Under the pieces are notes generated by a model. The model was not told the DNA's origin. It saw only the letters and a list, made by a program, of their open reading frames with translations, and ran no database searches. A stretch of DNA of 42,558 nucleotides from Vibrio caribbeanicus ATCC BAA-2122 (GTDB taxonomy: Bacteria; Pseudomonadota; Gammaproteobacteria; Enterobacterales; Vibrionaceae): NCBI RefSeq assembly GCF_000165125.1, contig NZ_AEIU01000121.1, positions 1 to 42,558 on the forward strand. Reading direction: 5' to 3'. Position numbers and translations under genes: made by a program. Of the stretch, positions 1 through 8,630 are shown in pieces; positions within the stretch are counted from its first letter, which is position 1, and each line of letters begins with the position of its first letter.

Positions 1-432
1 GGGACTGACTTGTCGTTGCAAATAAATAAAACGTTTGTTTTCATTACGCTTAATTTTTTCAATCAACTCTTGTCTTTTAAGCCCCAAAACATCAGCAAGA
101 GCGTACCAACGATTGATCTCCTTTAACCCACCTTCTTTGAAAATCCTGACCGGATCAGCCCATACAGCCTCGACGGGTACGCTTACTGCCAAAGGTTCTC
201 CGTTTCTATCGGATATGATACCTCGAGCGGAATGAAGTGTTTTGGCTCTTATCGATCGCAAGTCGCCTTGCTTAATTAAGTTATCTGGTTCAATAATTTG
301 AATATAGGCGATCCGACCAGCGAGCGCTGAGAATGCAAAAAAAATGACCAAGAGTACGAGATAAAAACGCCAACGAATTAATACCATTGAATCCTGATTA
401 TTTTTCTTTTTAACTGATGATTTTTTTTTCAT
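1..432 (-). CDS. ftsI: FtsI (PBP3) peptidoglycan transpeptidase, N-terminal 144 codons, cut by window edge
   Basis: FtsI is the septal peptidoglycan transpeptidase (class B penicillin-binding protein) of the divisome. Only the first 144 codons are in the window; the catalytic SxxK domain lies beyond position 1. The visible part has a lysine-rich cytoplasmic tail (MKKKSSVKKK), one membrane segment at about residues 19-40, and then the start of the periplasmic dimerisation domain with the typical RGIISDRNGEPLAVS stretch. Its ATG overlaps the ftsL stop as ATGA (429-432), so the two are probably translationally coupled. Gene order rsmH-ftsL-ftsI matches the standard division and cell-wall cluster. 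The reading frame is open to the window edge. Confidence 0.95.
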   Translation of the reverse strand, partial: MKKKSSVKKKNNQDSMVLIRWRFYLVLLVIFFAFSALAGRIAYIQIIEPDNLIKQGDLRSIRAKTLHSARGIISDRNGEPLAVSVPVEAVWADPVRIFKEGGLKEINRWYALADVLGLKRQELIEKIKRNENKRFIYLQRQVSP

Positions 433-746
433 GGCAGACTAATAACTACTTCTTTGTCAGAATCTGGCCTTTTCATTTCCAGCTCTTGCTTTGCAATGCT
501 TTGAACACGACTGTGCTCAGCAAGGGAGGTTTCTTCGAGTAACAAATTACGCCACTCGTTATCAAGGCGCTCCCTTTCAATTAATGCGTGATCCTTTTCG
601 GTTATTGACTGACGCGTATGGTGAGTCATGAACACAACTCCCATTGCAGTCGAAAAAATCAACACCAGCAAAATAAGAGGAATACGACCTGACTCCCATA
701 TATCAAGAACAATCATCTTTGCTAGATTATCAGACTGATTCTGCAT
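429..746 (-). CDS. ftsL: Cell division protein FtsL
   Basis: This 105-residue bitopic membrane protein has a short cytoplasmic N-terminus, one hydrophobic segment at about residues 22-40, and a periplasmic coiled-coil stretch rich in Glu, Leu and Arg (about 45-92). That is the architecture and size of FtsL, which joins FtsB and FtsQ and helps activate FtsWI at the septum. Its sequence is poorly conserved as a family, so position between rsmH and ftsI is strong supporting evidence. It starts 5 bases after the rsmH stop and ends in an ATGA overlap with ftsI. Confidence 0.93.
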   Translation of the reverse strand: MQNQSDNLAKMIVLDIWESGRIPLILLVLIFSTAMGVVFMTHHTRQSITEKDHALIERERLDNEWRNLLLEETSLAEHSRVQSIAKQELEMKRPDSDKEVVISLP

Positions 747-751
747 ATTCT

Positions 752-1702
752 TTATAACTTTTCAGCAATACGTAATACCGAGCTGCGTGAGCGAGTATTT
801 TCATCAACTTCTTTCGAAGATGGCTTGATAGCCTTACCCACTGCTTTGAGGTTAGCACTGCCCAAGGCCTGAATTTGCTCTTCTGTTAATGGTATACCAT
901 GGGGAACTTGAGGGCCCTTGCTCTCTTTACGAATAAAATGTTTCACCATTCTGTCCTCTAAAGAGTGGAAACTGATAACCGATAATCTGCCCTTGGTGGC
1001 TAAAATGTTCACTGCACCTTTTAGTGCAGTGTCTATCTCATCTAACTCACTGTTGATATAGATGCGAAAGGCTTGGAACGCCCTTGTCGCAGGATGTTTT
1101 TTTTCTTTGAAACTCTTAGGTGCACTCTCAGAGATCAATTTTGCCAACTGGCCTGTTCTTGTTAAAGGAGGATTATCAGCATTCTCACGATATGCAACAA
1201 TCGACTTTGCAATTCGTCTTGCGTGCTTATCTTCACCGAACTCGCGGATCACCCAGGTAATATCATCCAACTCTGCTTCTAGTAGCCATTGAGATACAGG
1301 TATGCCGGAAGATGGGTCCATACGCATATCAAGTGGACCATCCTTCATAAAGCTGAAGCCACGCTCAGCATCATCCAATTGTGGAGATGAAACACCAAGG
1401 TCAAGTAAAACGCCGTCAACTTTACCAACTAAATCATAAGTTTCAGCATAATCAGCGATCCCTGAAAATGGGCCATGGATAATACTAAATCTAGGGTCTT
1501 GAATTTTTTTTGCTTCCGCGATAGCTTGAGGATCTCTATCGATACTGAATAAACGCCCATTCTCACCTAGCTTTGATAAAATCGTTCGACTATGACCTCC
1601 TCGTCCAAACGTACCATCAATGTAAATACCATCAGGCTTTATCGATAACCCATCGATAGATTCGTTAAGGAGTACAGATATATGTTTCAGTGGTTCGGTC
1701 AT
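752..1702 (-). CDS. rsmH: 16S rRNA m4C1402 methyltransferase RsmH (MraW)
   Basis: RsmH transfers a methyl group from S-adenosylmethionine to N4 of C1402 in the 16S rRNA decoding centre. The 316-residue length fits the family (E. coli about 313). Visible motifs are the SAM-binding loop [10 protein letters not shown] near residues 29-38, SIDRDP near 53-58, the stretch [13 protein letters not shown], and the C-terminal [13 protein letters not shown] and [10 protein letters not shown] blocks. It heads the visible rsmH-ftsL-ftsI unit. The mraZ gene, which precedes rsmH in E. coli and many other bacteria, is not present: the 140 or so bases upstream lead directly to the rnpB terminator. I saw no convincing sigma70 promoter in this gap. 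Confidence 0.97.
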   Translation of the reverse strand: MTEPLKHISVLLNESIDGLSIKPDGIYIDGTFGRGGHSRTILSKLGENGRLFSIDRDPQAIAEAKKIQDPRFSIIHGPFSGIADYAETYDLVGKVDGVLLDLGVSSPQLDDAERGFSFMKDGPLDMRMDPSSGIPVSQWLLEAELDDITWVIREFGEDKHARRIAKSIVAYRENADNPPLTRTGQLAKLISESAPKSFKEKKHPATRAFQAFRIYINSELDEIDTALKGAVNILATKGRLSVISFHSLEDRMVKHFIRKESKGPQVPHGIPLTEEQIQALGSANLKAVGKAIKPSSKEVDENTRSRSSVLRIAEKL

Positions 1703-1844
1703 AGTTTTCTCATTCGTCGGACACTCAAGCTAAATCAATCTTAAGTGTACTGGTTTAAACAATTATCGCTAGCGGTGTTTGCATCGGAATGATTGTTTTT
1801 TGCAAAGTTTAGTGGCTTGAAAATAAATTGGGTCAACTAAAAGC

Positions 1845-1878
1845 AAAAAACCCATCATAACAGTAAAGTTACGATGGG
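1845..1878 (-). terminator. Intrinsic terminator of rnpB
   Basis: On the minus strand an 11-base stem (CCCATCGTAAC pairing with GTTATGATGGG, one G-U) with a 6-base loop is followed by a run of six T. It lies 10 bases past the inferred 3' end of the RNase P RNA. Confidence 0.85.
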
Positions 1879-1887
1879 TCTTCGAAA

Positions 1888-2281
<394 letters not shown>

Positions 2282-2289
2282 GAGGACGG

Positions 2290-2318
2290 ATTCTATAGAT
2301 TTATCTTTGCAGTGTCTA
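2290..2318 (-). promoter_or_regulatory. Candidate sigma70 promoter of rnpB
   Basis: On the minus strand TAGACA (2318-2313), a 17-base spacer, and TAGAAT (2295-2290) stand 8 bases upstream of the inferred rnpB 5' end. Spacing to the start site is right. The boxes match consensus at 4-5 of 6 positions. Confidence 0.6.
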
Positions 2319-2404
2319 GCGAGATAGTTAAGTTCACACAAACTGCAGAGTAATTGCTTATATTCCGTTCAAATTGGCGATAACACACGTCCTTGTATCT
2401 TACT

Positions 2405-3268
2405 TTAAGATAGGTTTTCAAGTCCCCATTTATAAAGTGCGTTTTTCTTTGTCGAATAGAGTTCAGCGACCAATGCGGAAGCTTTCTTCAAGGGTAATTC
2501 TTTGCAGAGAAGAGTTAGAGCCCTTTTTTCTTCTTCGGAGATATCATTCACTGCAAGTGCTCGGTAACCGTGCACCAGTAATACCATCTCACCGCGTTGC
2601 TGATTTGGATCGGATTTCACCCAGTTTACCAACTCACCTAAAGGCATAGATTGAATGGTTTCGAAAGTTTTTGTCAGCTCTCTTGCAAGGGCAACTTCTC
2701 TATCGGGCCCAAGAATATCAAGCATGTCATTCAAGGAGTCTAAGATCCGATGAGGTGATTCATAAAATACACACGTTCTCTCTACCGTTGATATTTCGTT
2801 AAGTTTATCTTTACGGCCTTTACTTTTAGCAGGAAGAAACCCTTCAAAACTAAATCGATCAGAAGGCAAACCTGAAGCACACAATGCAGTAATAACTGCG
2901 CACGCGCCGGGAAGTGGCACAACTTTAACTCCCGCTTGACGACAATGATTGACAAGATGGTACCCTGGATCACTGATAAGTGGGGTTCCCGCGTCTGAAA
3001 CTAACGCAATAGTCAATCCAGTTAACAATTTATCGACAAGTACTTGCGATTTTTGTTGTTCATTATGATCATGGAGTGCGTAGGTTTTGGTATTGATACC
3101 AAAATGGGATAACAATTTGCCAGTATGTCTTGTATCCTCTGCAGCTACAAGATCAACGCGAGACAGAACATCGAGTGCTCTTTGAGTAATATCACCTAAA
3201 TTACCGATAGGTGTTGGAACAATATAAAGGGTTGGAGACTCTACAGGTAAAGTTTTGCTAACTGTCAT
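2405..3268 (-). CDS. rsmI: 16S rRNA 2'-O-ribose C1402 methyltransferase RsmI
   Basis: RsmI methylates the 2'-OH of C1402 in 16S rRNA, the same nucleotide modified by RsmH. The tetrapyrrole-methylase fold is recognisable: [14 protein letters not shown] near the N-terminus, then [45 protein letters not shown] and FEGFLPAK. I start at the ATG at 3268, giving 287 residues beginning [12 protein letters not shown]. The open frame continues 27 codons further upstream, but that part is unlike the family and would overlap lpoA. The gene diverges from lpoA across a gap of about 63 bases and points toward rnpB. No clear terminator follows it. Confidence 0.95.
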   Translation of the reverse strand: MTVSKTLPVESPTLYIVPTPIGNLGDITQRALDVLSRVDLVAAEDTRHTGKLLSHFGINTKTYALHDHNEQQKSQVLVDKLLTGLTIALVSDAGTPLISDPGYHLVNHCRQAGVKVVPLPGACAVITALCASGLPSDRFSFEGFLPAKSKGRKDKLNEISTVERTCVFYESPHRILDSLNDMLDILGPDREVALARELTKTFETIQSMPLGELVNWVKSDPNQQRGEMVLLVHGYRALAVNDISEEEKRALTLLCKELPLKKASALVAELYSTKKNALYKWGLENLS

Positions 3269-3271
3269 TTG

Positions 3272-3300
3272 TTTACCATCACTACAACGATTAATATAGA
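3272..3300 (+). promoter_or_regulatory. Candidate sigma70 promoter of the lpoA operon
   Basis: TTTACC (3272-3277), a 17-base spacer, and TATAGA (3295-3300) lie just upstream of lpoA in the divergent rsmI/lpoA gap. Each box matches consensus at 4 of 6 positions. Confidence 0.4.
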
Positions 3301-3331
3301 TACAATTTTTACGGAATAAATAAAAGAACTC

Positions 3332-5140
3332 ATGGCTATGAAAAACCACAAGCGCAGTAGTATACCACGCCTAATGACTTCGATTGTACTTACGGCTACA
3401 TTGGTTGCATGTTCTTCTGCACCGAAAGCTCCTAGAGCAATTGATATTACACTAGAACCTAATCAGGCGGTAGCTACATACCTAATGCGTGCGGACAGCA
3501 ATCAGGGCGACATGCAGAATGATTGGTTAATCATGGCCCTTAAAGCGTCTGTTGAATCAAACAATACGCAGCAAGCTCAGAGAATATTTCAACGTTTACA
3601 AAGACAGAAGCTAAAGCCTAAGCAAAGCGCTCAAGTCCAGTTATCTTATGCAAAAATATTGCAACAAAAAGGATTAATTAAAGACGCTTTAGAAACGCTT
3701 AGTTTTTCATCTCAGTGGTCTCTAGAGGACAAAACTTGGCTTCAATACCATCAGTTAAGGGCTTCTCTTTTTCTTGAAATAGGAGATCAGTTTAATGCAG
3801 CAAAAGAGCTCACATCTGCTAGCCGCTTATTATCTGATTCAGACCAGCAAACCACCTCTCAAGAAGTTTGGAAAGATTTAAGTCAATACACGTTACAGGA
3901 TTTAGAAAAATATCAACAAGAAGTTGATGAACCCATCATGAGTGCTTGGATAACACTAGCTATTGATTTCAAAAAATTATCCCATGATTTACCTACTCTT
4001 AAAACTGCGCTAAAACAATGGTTAATCGAAAACCCGCAGCATCCAGCTGCACTTTATACGCCTGAGTCCATCGAGACAATTTTAAATTTAGAAATAACAC
4101 AACCGAAGAATATTGCTTTATTGTTACCCCTCACCGGAAAGTTTTCGAAACAAGCACAATTAATCCGTGATGGTTTTATCTTCGAGATGATGAATAGTAA
4201 GAACCCACATAGCGCCTCACTGACCGTCATAGACACAAATAAAACATCTGTTGAGAACCTAGAGCCCATCTTACTAGAGAAAAAGATTGATGCTGTTGTT
4301 GGTCCACTGCTTAAAGGAAATATTGAAAAGTTCCAAAATCTTCAGCAGAATCTAGCACAACCAATTACTACTTTGGCATTAAATATTCCAAAGCAATTCG
4401 ATGACAAGATCGATATGTGCTTTTTAACACTGTCTCCAGAGCAAGAAGTTGCCCAAGCAGCAAGACATTTAGCTGAGCAGGGAGCTAAATATCCTATGAT
4501 ACTTGCTCCGAAAGGAACGCTTGGTGATCGCGTTGTAAATGCCTTCGAGAAAGAATGGAACAAACATAGTACTCATAAAGTTGCTATCAGTCTTTTTGGC
4601 GATAGAAATCAACTACAGAGGAACATCAACCAAATTTTTGGGCTTCAAGACAGTCAACAACAAATCGCACAAATGAGCAAAATGCTCAATATTCCGCTAG
4701 AAACTCAACCTCGTAGTCGTAGAGATATAGATGCGGTTTATATTGTCGCAAACAGCGCTGAAATAACACTCATCAAGCCTTTTATTGAAGTTGCGATCAA
4801 TCCAGATACTGTTCCTCCAAAGCTGTATGCAAACTCTCGAAGTAATAATGGGCAACAGCAGTATGAAGACCTTAGTGGTGTCATGTTCAGTGATATCCCA
4901 TTACTCTTGCGCCAAGATGATACAGCACGTCAAATAAATACACTTTGGCCAAACCACTCGAATGCAGAAATACGTCTTCAGGCTCTTGGGATGGATGCTT
5001 ATCAACTTATCGAATATCTACCACAGATGAAACTAGTCTCCGACTACACACTTGATGGCAACACTGGACAGCTCACAATCGGAGAGCATTGCCTAATTTC
5101 AAGAGAGCTCAGCTGGACGCAATACATTGACAAAGAATAA
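3332..5140 (+). CDS. lpoA: Outer-membrane lipoprotein LpoA, activator of PBP1A
   Basis: LpoA is an outer-membrane lipoprotein that reaches through the periplasm to stimulate the bifunctional peptidoglycan synthase PBP1A. The 602-residue protein has a lipoprotein signal with Cys27 in LVACSS, a helical TPR-like N-terminal half (about 35-250), and a periplasmic-binding-protein-like C-terminal half starting near [24 protein letters not shown]. coli LpoA is longer (about 678). A second in-frame ATG lies at 3338, and either could be used since the ribosome site is weak. It leads a tight operon lpoA-yraN-diaA-dolP in which all genes overlap or are 2-3 bases apart. Confidence 0.95.
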   Translation: MAMKNHKRSSIPRLMTSIVLTATLVACSSAPKAPRAIDITLEPNQAVATYLMRADSNQGDMQNDWLIMALKASVESNNTQQAQRIFQRLQRQKLKPKQSAQVQLSYAKILQQKGLIKDALETLSFSSQWSLEDKTWLQYHQLRASLFLEIGDQFNAAKELTSASRLLSDSDQQTTSQEVWKDLSQYTLQDLEKYQQEVDEPIMSAWITLAIDFKKLSHDLPTLKTALKQWLIENPQHPAALYTPESIETILNLEITQPKNIALLLPLTGKFSKQAQLIRDGFIFEMMNSKNPHSASLTVIDTNKTSVENLEPILLEKKIDAVVGPLLKGNIEKFQNLQQNLAQPITTLALNIPKQFDDKIDMCFLTLSPEQEVAQAARHLAEQGAKYPMILAPKGTLGDRVVNAFEKEWNKHSTHKVAISLFGDRNQLQRNINQIFGLQDSQQQIAQMSKMLNIPLETQPRSRRDIDAVYIVANSAEITLIKPFIEVAINPDTVPPKLYANSRSNNGQQQYEDLSGVMFSDIPLLLRQDDTARQINTLWPNHSNAEIRLQALGMDAYQLIEYLPQMKLVSDYTLDGNTGQLTIGEHCLISRELSWTQYIDKE

Positions 5141-5492
5141 GCGTAGAATTGGCGACACGTATGAAGTCCTTGCTCATCAATATCTAACAAAGCAAGGCTT
5201 GTCGCTAATAGAAAAAAACTTCTCAACCAAGGGTGGTGAGTTAGATCTTATTATGAAAGATTTAGACTGCATCATCTTTGTTGAAGTACGCTACCGTAAA
5301 AGTGCATATTTTGGTCATGCCGCAGAGACAGTGACGGCAAGTAAAATAAAAAAAATCGTGAAAGCCGCAAACATGTGGCTTTTAGAACATGGCTTATCGA
5401 TACATTCAACCCAAGTCCGTTTTGATGTCATTGCAATACACGATAACGGACAACACATTGAATGGATTAAAAACGCAATAAATCAAGGATAA
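5127..5492 (+). CDS. yraN: YraN, UPF0102 family endonuclease-fold protein (TTG start)
   Basis: YraN is a 121-residue protein of the UPF0102 family, which has a restriction-endonuclease-like fold. Its cellular role is not established. The PD-(D/E)xK-like core is visible as GGELDLIM (Glu38, Asp40) and FVEVRYR (Glu53, Arg55). The only start that gives the complete conserved N-terminus (RRIGDTYEVLAHQYL) is a TTG at 5127, which overlaps the lpoA stop by 14 bases. Weak initiation coupled to lpoA translation is a likely consequence. It is followed 3 bases later by diaA. Confidence 0.9.
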   Translation: MTKNKRRIGDTYEVLAHQYLTKQGLSLIEKNFSTKGGELDLIMKDLDCIIFVEVRYRKSAYFGHAAETVTASKIKKIVKAANMWLLEHGLSIHSTQVRFDVIAIHDNGQHIEWIKNAINQG

Positions 5493-5495
5493 AGG

Positions 5496-6086
5496 ATGCT
5501 AGATAGCATTAAAGACAGTTTTACTGAAAGTATTCAAATTCAAATTGCAGCAGCAGAGGCTCTTCCAGACGCGATTACTCACGCTGCACAAGCTATGGTT
5601 GCGAGTTTATTGAATGGCAATAAAATTTTATGCTGTGGTAATGGCGGCTCTTCTTCAAATGCTCAACAGTTCGTCTCATGCCTCTTAAATCGCTTTGAGA
5701 CAGAAAGACCAAGCCTCCCTGCTATGGCTCTCACTGCAGATAACACCACCCTCACAGCTGTGGCGAATGACTATCATTATGAAGAGATATTCTCCAAGCA
5801 GGTTCGTGCGTTTGGTCAAACTGGTGATATTTTATTGGCACTATCGACCAGTGGGAATAGTAAAAATATTATCAAAGCCATGGAGGCCGCTGTAACAAGG
5901 GACATGACTATCATCGCTCTTACTGGCAAAGACGGGGGCGAAATGGCAGGTCTACTTGGCGAACATGATGTAGAGATCAGAATTCCCTCACACAGAACAG
6001 CACGTATTCATGAAGTTCATATGGTTACCTTACACTGCTTATGTGATTTGATCGATCAAGTTCTATTTCCGGCCCACGAGGAATAA
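5496..6086 (+). CDS. diaA: DiaA, SIS-domain DnaA initiator-associating protein
   Basis: The 196-residue protein consists of one SIS (sugar isomerase) domain with the nucleotide-sugar loop [14 protein letters not shown] near residues 46-59 and [13 protein letters not shown] near 113-125. It resembles both DiaA and GmhA (phosphoheptose isomerase). The neighbours yraN and dolP are the standard neighbours of diaA, which settles the call. In E. coli DiaA binds DnaA and promotes timely, synchronous replication initiation. It sits 3 bases after yraN and 2 bases before dolP. Confidence 0.92.
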   Translation: MLDSIKDSFTESIQIQIAAAEALPDAITHAAQAMVASLLNGNKILCCGNGGSSSNAQQFVSCLLNRFETERPSLPAMALTADNTTLTAVANDYHYEEIFSKQVRAFGQTGDILLALSTSGNSKNIIKAMEAAVTRDMTIIALTGKDGGEMAGLLGEHDVEIRIPSHRTARIHEVHMVTLHCLCDLIDQVLFPAHEE

Positions 6087-6088
6087 TT

Positions 6089-6649
6089 ATGTGGATAACA
6101 CGAACTGTAACCTTATTGAGTTGCCTATTTTTATTAAACGGGTGCGCTGGGCTTTTCGTGGCAGGCGCTGCTACAACGGTGGACGTTGCAACTGACACCC
6201 GAACAACACAAGAGATTTGGGACGACAACAATATAGAGTTTGAGATAGCAGGCATCAGTAATAAACCTCCATTTAGAGGGCACAGTCGAATCCACGCTAA
6301 CTCATTTAGCGGCACTGTATTACTGATTGGGCAAGCAGATTCGGAACAGTTAAGCGAGGATATTGAAAAAAATGTCAGAGCGCTAAAAGGAGTGAAAAAA
6401 ATCCACAATCAACTACGAATTAAGCAGCCAATTTCTTTTGGGCAAATAAGCAAAGATAGCTGGATTACCACAAAGGTTAAATCATCGCTACTGACTGATT
6501 CAGAACTAAATGGGATCAATATCAAAGTCATTACTGAGGATGGAGAGGTCTTTCTAATAGGTAAAGTGACTTCGAAGCAAGCAGATATCGCGAGTGAGAT
6601 AGCGAGAAACATCTCTGGCGTCAAGCAAGTCATTAAGGCTTTCTACTAA
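6089..6649 (+). CDS. dolP: DolP (YraP), dual-BON-domain outer-membrane lipoprotein
   Basis: DolP is an outer-membrane lipoprotein that supports envelope integrity and BAM complex function. The 186-residue protein has a lipoprotein signal ending at Cys19 (LLNGCAG) and two BON domains, about residues 46-115 and 124-186, each ending with the typical GVKK/GVKQV-type strand. The size matches E. coli YraP (191). It is the last gene of the lpoA operon. A bidirectional terminator overlaps its stop codon. Confidence 0.94.
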   Translation: MWITRTVTLLSCLFLLNGCAGLFVAGAATTVDVATDTRTTQEIWDDNNIEFEIAGISNKPPFRGHSRIHANSFSGTVLLIGQADSEQLSEDIEKNVRALKGVKKIHNQLRIKQPISFGQISKDSWITTKVKSSLLTDSELNGINIKVITEDGEVFLIGKVTSKQADIASEIARNISGVKQVIKAFY

Positions 6650-6677
6650 AAAGCAGCGCTTAGGCGCTGCTTTTTTT
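6648..6677. terminator. Bidirectional intrinsic terminator between dolP and sspB
   Basis: A perfect 8-base stem AGCAGCGC / GCGCTGCT with loop TTAG (6652-6671) has seven T on the plus side and an A-run on the other side. It can therefore end both the plus-strand lpoA operon and the minus-strand sspAB operon. Confidence 0.88.
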
Positions 6678-7149
6678 ACTTGACCACTCGTAAACTTGGC
6701 TTGCCTCGTGGACGTGGTGGCTCATCATCTGGGTCTTGGCTATCAGAGGCGTCTTCTACGTCAGAAGCTATAGAGATAGAGTTAGTGGCATTTTCTATGC
6801 CTTCAATATCTTCTTGCTCATATACCTCTTCAGGTTCAAACATTGTCCCTGCACCATTTTCACGAGCATAAATAGCTTGAACGGCATACATGGGCACGAT
6901 GATAGAGTGAGGACGACCACTAAAACGGGCGTTAAACATTACCGCATCATTACCTAACTCTAAGTTTCCTACGGCTCTCGGGGCAACATTCAAAATAATC
7001 TGACCATCTTGAACAAATTCGAGCGGCACCTTAACTCCGGGTAAATCAGCAGACACAACCAAATGTGGCGTCAAGTCGTTATCCACCATCCACTCATAGA
7101 AAGCTCTGAGCATATAGGGACGTCGTGGTGTCATTTTCACAATATTCAC
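6676..7149 (-). CDS. sspB: SspB, ClpXP specificity-enhancing factor (GTG start)
   Basis: SspB binds ssrA-tagged proteins and delivers them to the ClpXP protease. The substrate-binding domain is visible from TPRRPYMLRAFYEWMVDN through APRAVGNLELGND and YARENGAGTMFEPE. A variable acidic linker follows, and the protein ends with the ClpX-docking tail PSLRVVK. I place the start at a GTG at 7149 (157 residues), because the N-terminus then has the same length as E. coli SspB (MDLSQLTPRRPY aligned to MNIVKMTPRRPY). An ATG five codons later is an alternative. The open frame further upstream runs into the end of sspA, whose stop lies 13 bases before this start. Confidence 0.93.
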   Translation of the reverse strand: MNIVKMTPRRPYMLRAFYEWMVDNDLTPHLVVSADLPGVKVPLEFVQDGQIILNVAPRAVGNLELGNDAVMFNARFSGRPHSIIVPMYAVQAIYARENGAGTMFEPEEVYEQEDIEGIENATNSISIASDVEDASDSQDPDDEPPRPRGKPSLRVVK

Positions 7150-7162
7150 TTCAGATGTTGAG

Positions 7163-7798
7163 TTAACGCGACAAACGCATTTCACGTTCTGCTTCGGTTA
7201 AAGAGGCCAAAAATGAATCTCTCTCGAACACACGATTCATATAAACCTTGAGCTCCTTCGAACCTGGACCAACTAGGTCAATACCCAATTGTGGTAGGCG
7301 CCAAAGTAGTGGAGCTAGGTAGCAGTCAATAAGGCTAAACTCTTCACTCATGAAATATTCATATTCCGCAAATATTGGACCGAGCGTTAAAAGATCATTG
7401 CGAAGTTTATTGCGTGCAGAGTCTGCTTCCTCAGCATTTCCTTTGATAACTTTTTCCGCCAGTGCGTACCAGTTTTTCTCGATACGATAAATCATTAGGC
7501 GGCTATTACCACGAGCAACAGGGTATACTGGCATAAGTGGAGGATGTGGGAAACGCTCGTCTAAATATTCCATGATGATCTTTGAATCATACAGAGCCAG
7601 TTCACGATCGACGAGTGTCGGAACCGTTTTGTAAGGATTTAATTCTATAAGCTCAGCAGGAAGATTTGCTTCGTCGACAAGCTCTACTTCAACACTGACA
7701 CCTTTCTCTGCTAGAACGATACGTACCTGATGGCTATACATATCAGATGCACTTGAAAATAGAGTCATCACAGAACGTTTATTGGCAGCTACAGCCAT
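7163..7798 (-). CDS. sspA: SspA, stringent starvation protein A
   Basis: SspA is a glutathione-S-transferase-like protein that binds RNA polymerase and changes transcription during starvation and acid stress. The 211-residue protein begins MAVAANKRSVMTLFS, nearly identical to E. coli, and keeps PHPPLMPVYPVARG (the surface patch needed for activity) and the C-terminal block DCYLAPLLWRLPQLGI. The start at 7798 has an excellent GGAGG ribosome site 6 bases upstream, so the longer open frame is rejected. It forms an operon with sspB. Confidence 0.97.
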   Translation of the reverse strand: MAVAANKRSVMTLFSSASDMYSHQVRIVLAEKGVSVEVELVDEANLPAELIELNPYKTVPTLVDRELALYDSKIIMEYLDERFPHPPLMPVYPVARGNSRLMIYRIEKNWYALAEKVIKGNAEEADSARNKLRNDLLTLGPIFAEYEYFMSEEFSLIDCYLAPLLWRLPQLGIDLVGPGSKELKVYMNRVFERDSFLASLTEAEREMRLSR

Positions 7799-7811
7799 GG
7801 AGCCCTCCAGC

Positions 7812-7853
7812 ACAATCAAAAAATAAAAACAATGGAGGCTTAGCCTCCATTGT
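7812..7853 (-). terminator. Intrinsic terminator after petABC
   Basis: A perfect 11-base stem (7829-7839 with 7843-7853, loop of 3) begins 40 bases past the petC stop and is followed on the minus strand by a T-rich run. It separates petABC from sspAB. Confidence 0.9.
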
Positions 7854-7892
7854 CTAGTTAACATTAGGAATTAGCACGGTATCCTAGCACAT

Positions 7893-8630
7893 TTAGTGCA
7901 CATCACGCCAATATTCTTTCTTCAGTAATACAACCACTATCGTAAAGATAACCAGAAAGCCCATCACCCACCAACCAATCGCATGGCGTTCAAGTTTGAC
8001 TGGATCACCCGAATATTCAAGGAAATTGACTAAGTCTCGAATGGCATCGTCGTATTCTTCGGTGTTCAACTCTCCAGTGCCATCAGATTTAGTCCCTACA
8101 ACTTTGGACACTTCTTCTCCATTTACAGTATGAGTCTCTACTATAGGGTTCGGAATACCTTGTAGCTCCTCTAGAACATGAGGCATGCCGACGTTAGGAA
8201 ACACCACATTGTTGACACCAAATGGGCGACTGGGATCGACGTAAAAGGAACGTAAATAGGTGTATAACCAGTCGGTACCTCGAACTCGTGCGACCAAAGT
8301 AAGATCTGGAGGAGGAGCTCCAAACCATTTAGCCGCTGATTTTTCAGGCATGGCATTAAACATCAGGTCTCCGACCTTTGCTTCAGGATCAAGTAGTAGA
8401 TTGCCTTTGATGAGATCATTCGGTACGCCAATATCGCGCGCTACTCTCTCATAGCGTTGGTATTGCATGGAATGACATCCAAAACAGTAGTTCACAAACA
8501 ACTTGGCCCCATTTTGTAAAGATGCCTTATCACTAAGATCGTTATTCGCCTCATCAAGTGGTACATTCGCACCGGCGGCGAATGCCAGATTGGGCACGAT
8601 AGCAAATAAAATTATTAGCCAGTTTTTCAT
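7893..8630 (-). CDS. petC: Cytochrome c1 of the bc1 complex
   Basis: PetC is the membrane-anchored c-type cytochrome subunit of the ubiquinol-cytochrome c reductase. It takes electrons from the Rieske protein and passes them to soluble or membrane cytochrome c. The 245-residue precursor has a signal peptide cleaved near AFA-AG (about residue 18), the covalent haem motif CFGCH at 49-53, and a C-terminal membrane anchor at about 219-237. A downstream methionine (FPNVGMP or NAMPEK regions) should be the sixth haem ligand. The ATG overlaps the petB stop by 4 bases. Confidence 0.97.
   Translation of the reverse strand: MKNWLIILFAIVPNLAFAAGANVPLDEANNDLSDKASLQNGAKLFVNYCFGCHSMQYQRYERVARDIGVPNDLIKGNLLLDPEAKVGDLMFNAMPEKSAAKWFGAPPPDLTLVARVRGTDWLYTYLRSFYVDPSRPFGVNNVVFPNVGMPHVLEELQGIPNPIVETHTVNGEEVSKVVGTKSDGTGELNTEEYDDAIRDLVNFLEYSGDPVKLERHAIGWWVMGFLVIFTIVVVLLKKEYWRDVH

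Noticed and set aside
3269-3349. N-terminal extension of rsmI by 27 codons
   Set aside because: The extra residues are unlike RsmI, overlap lpoA, and the ATG at 3268 starts the conserved part.
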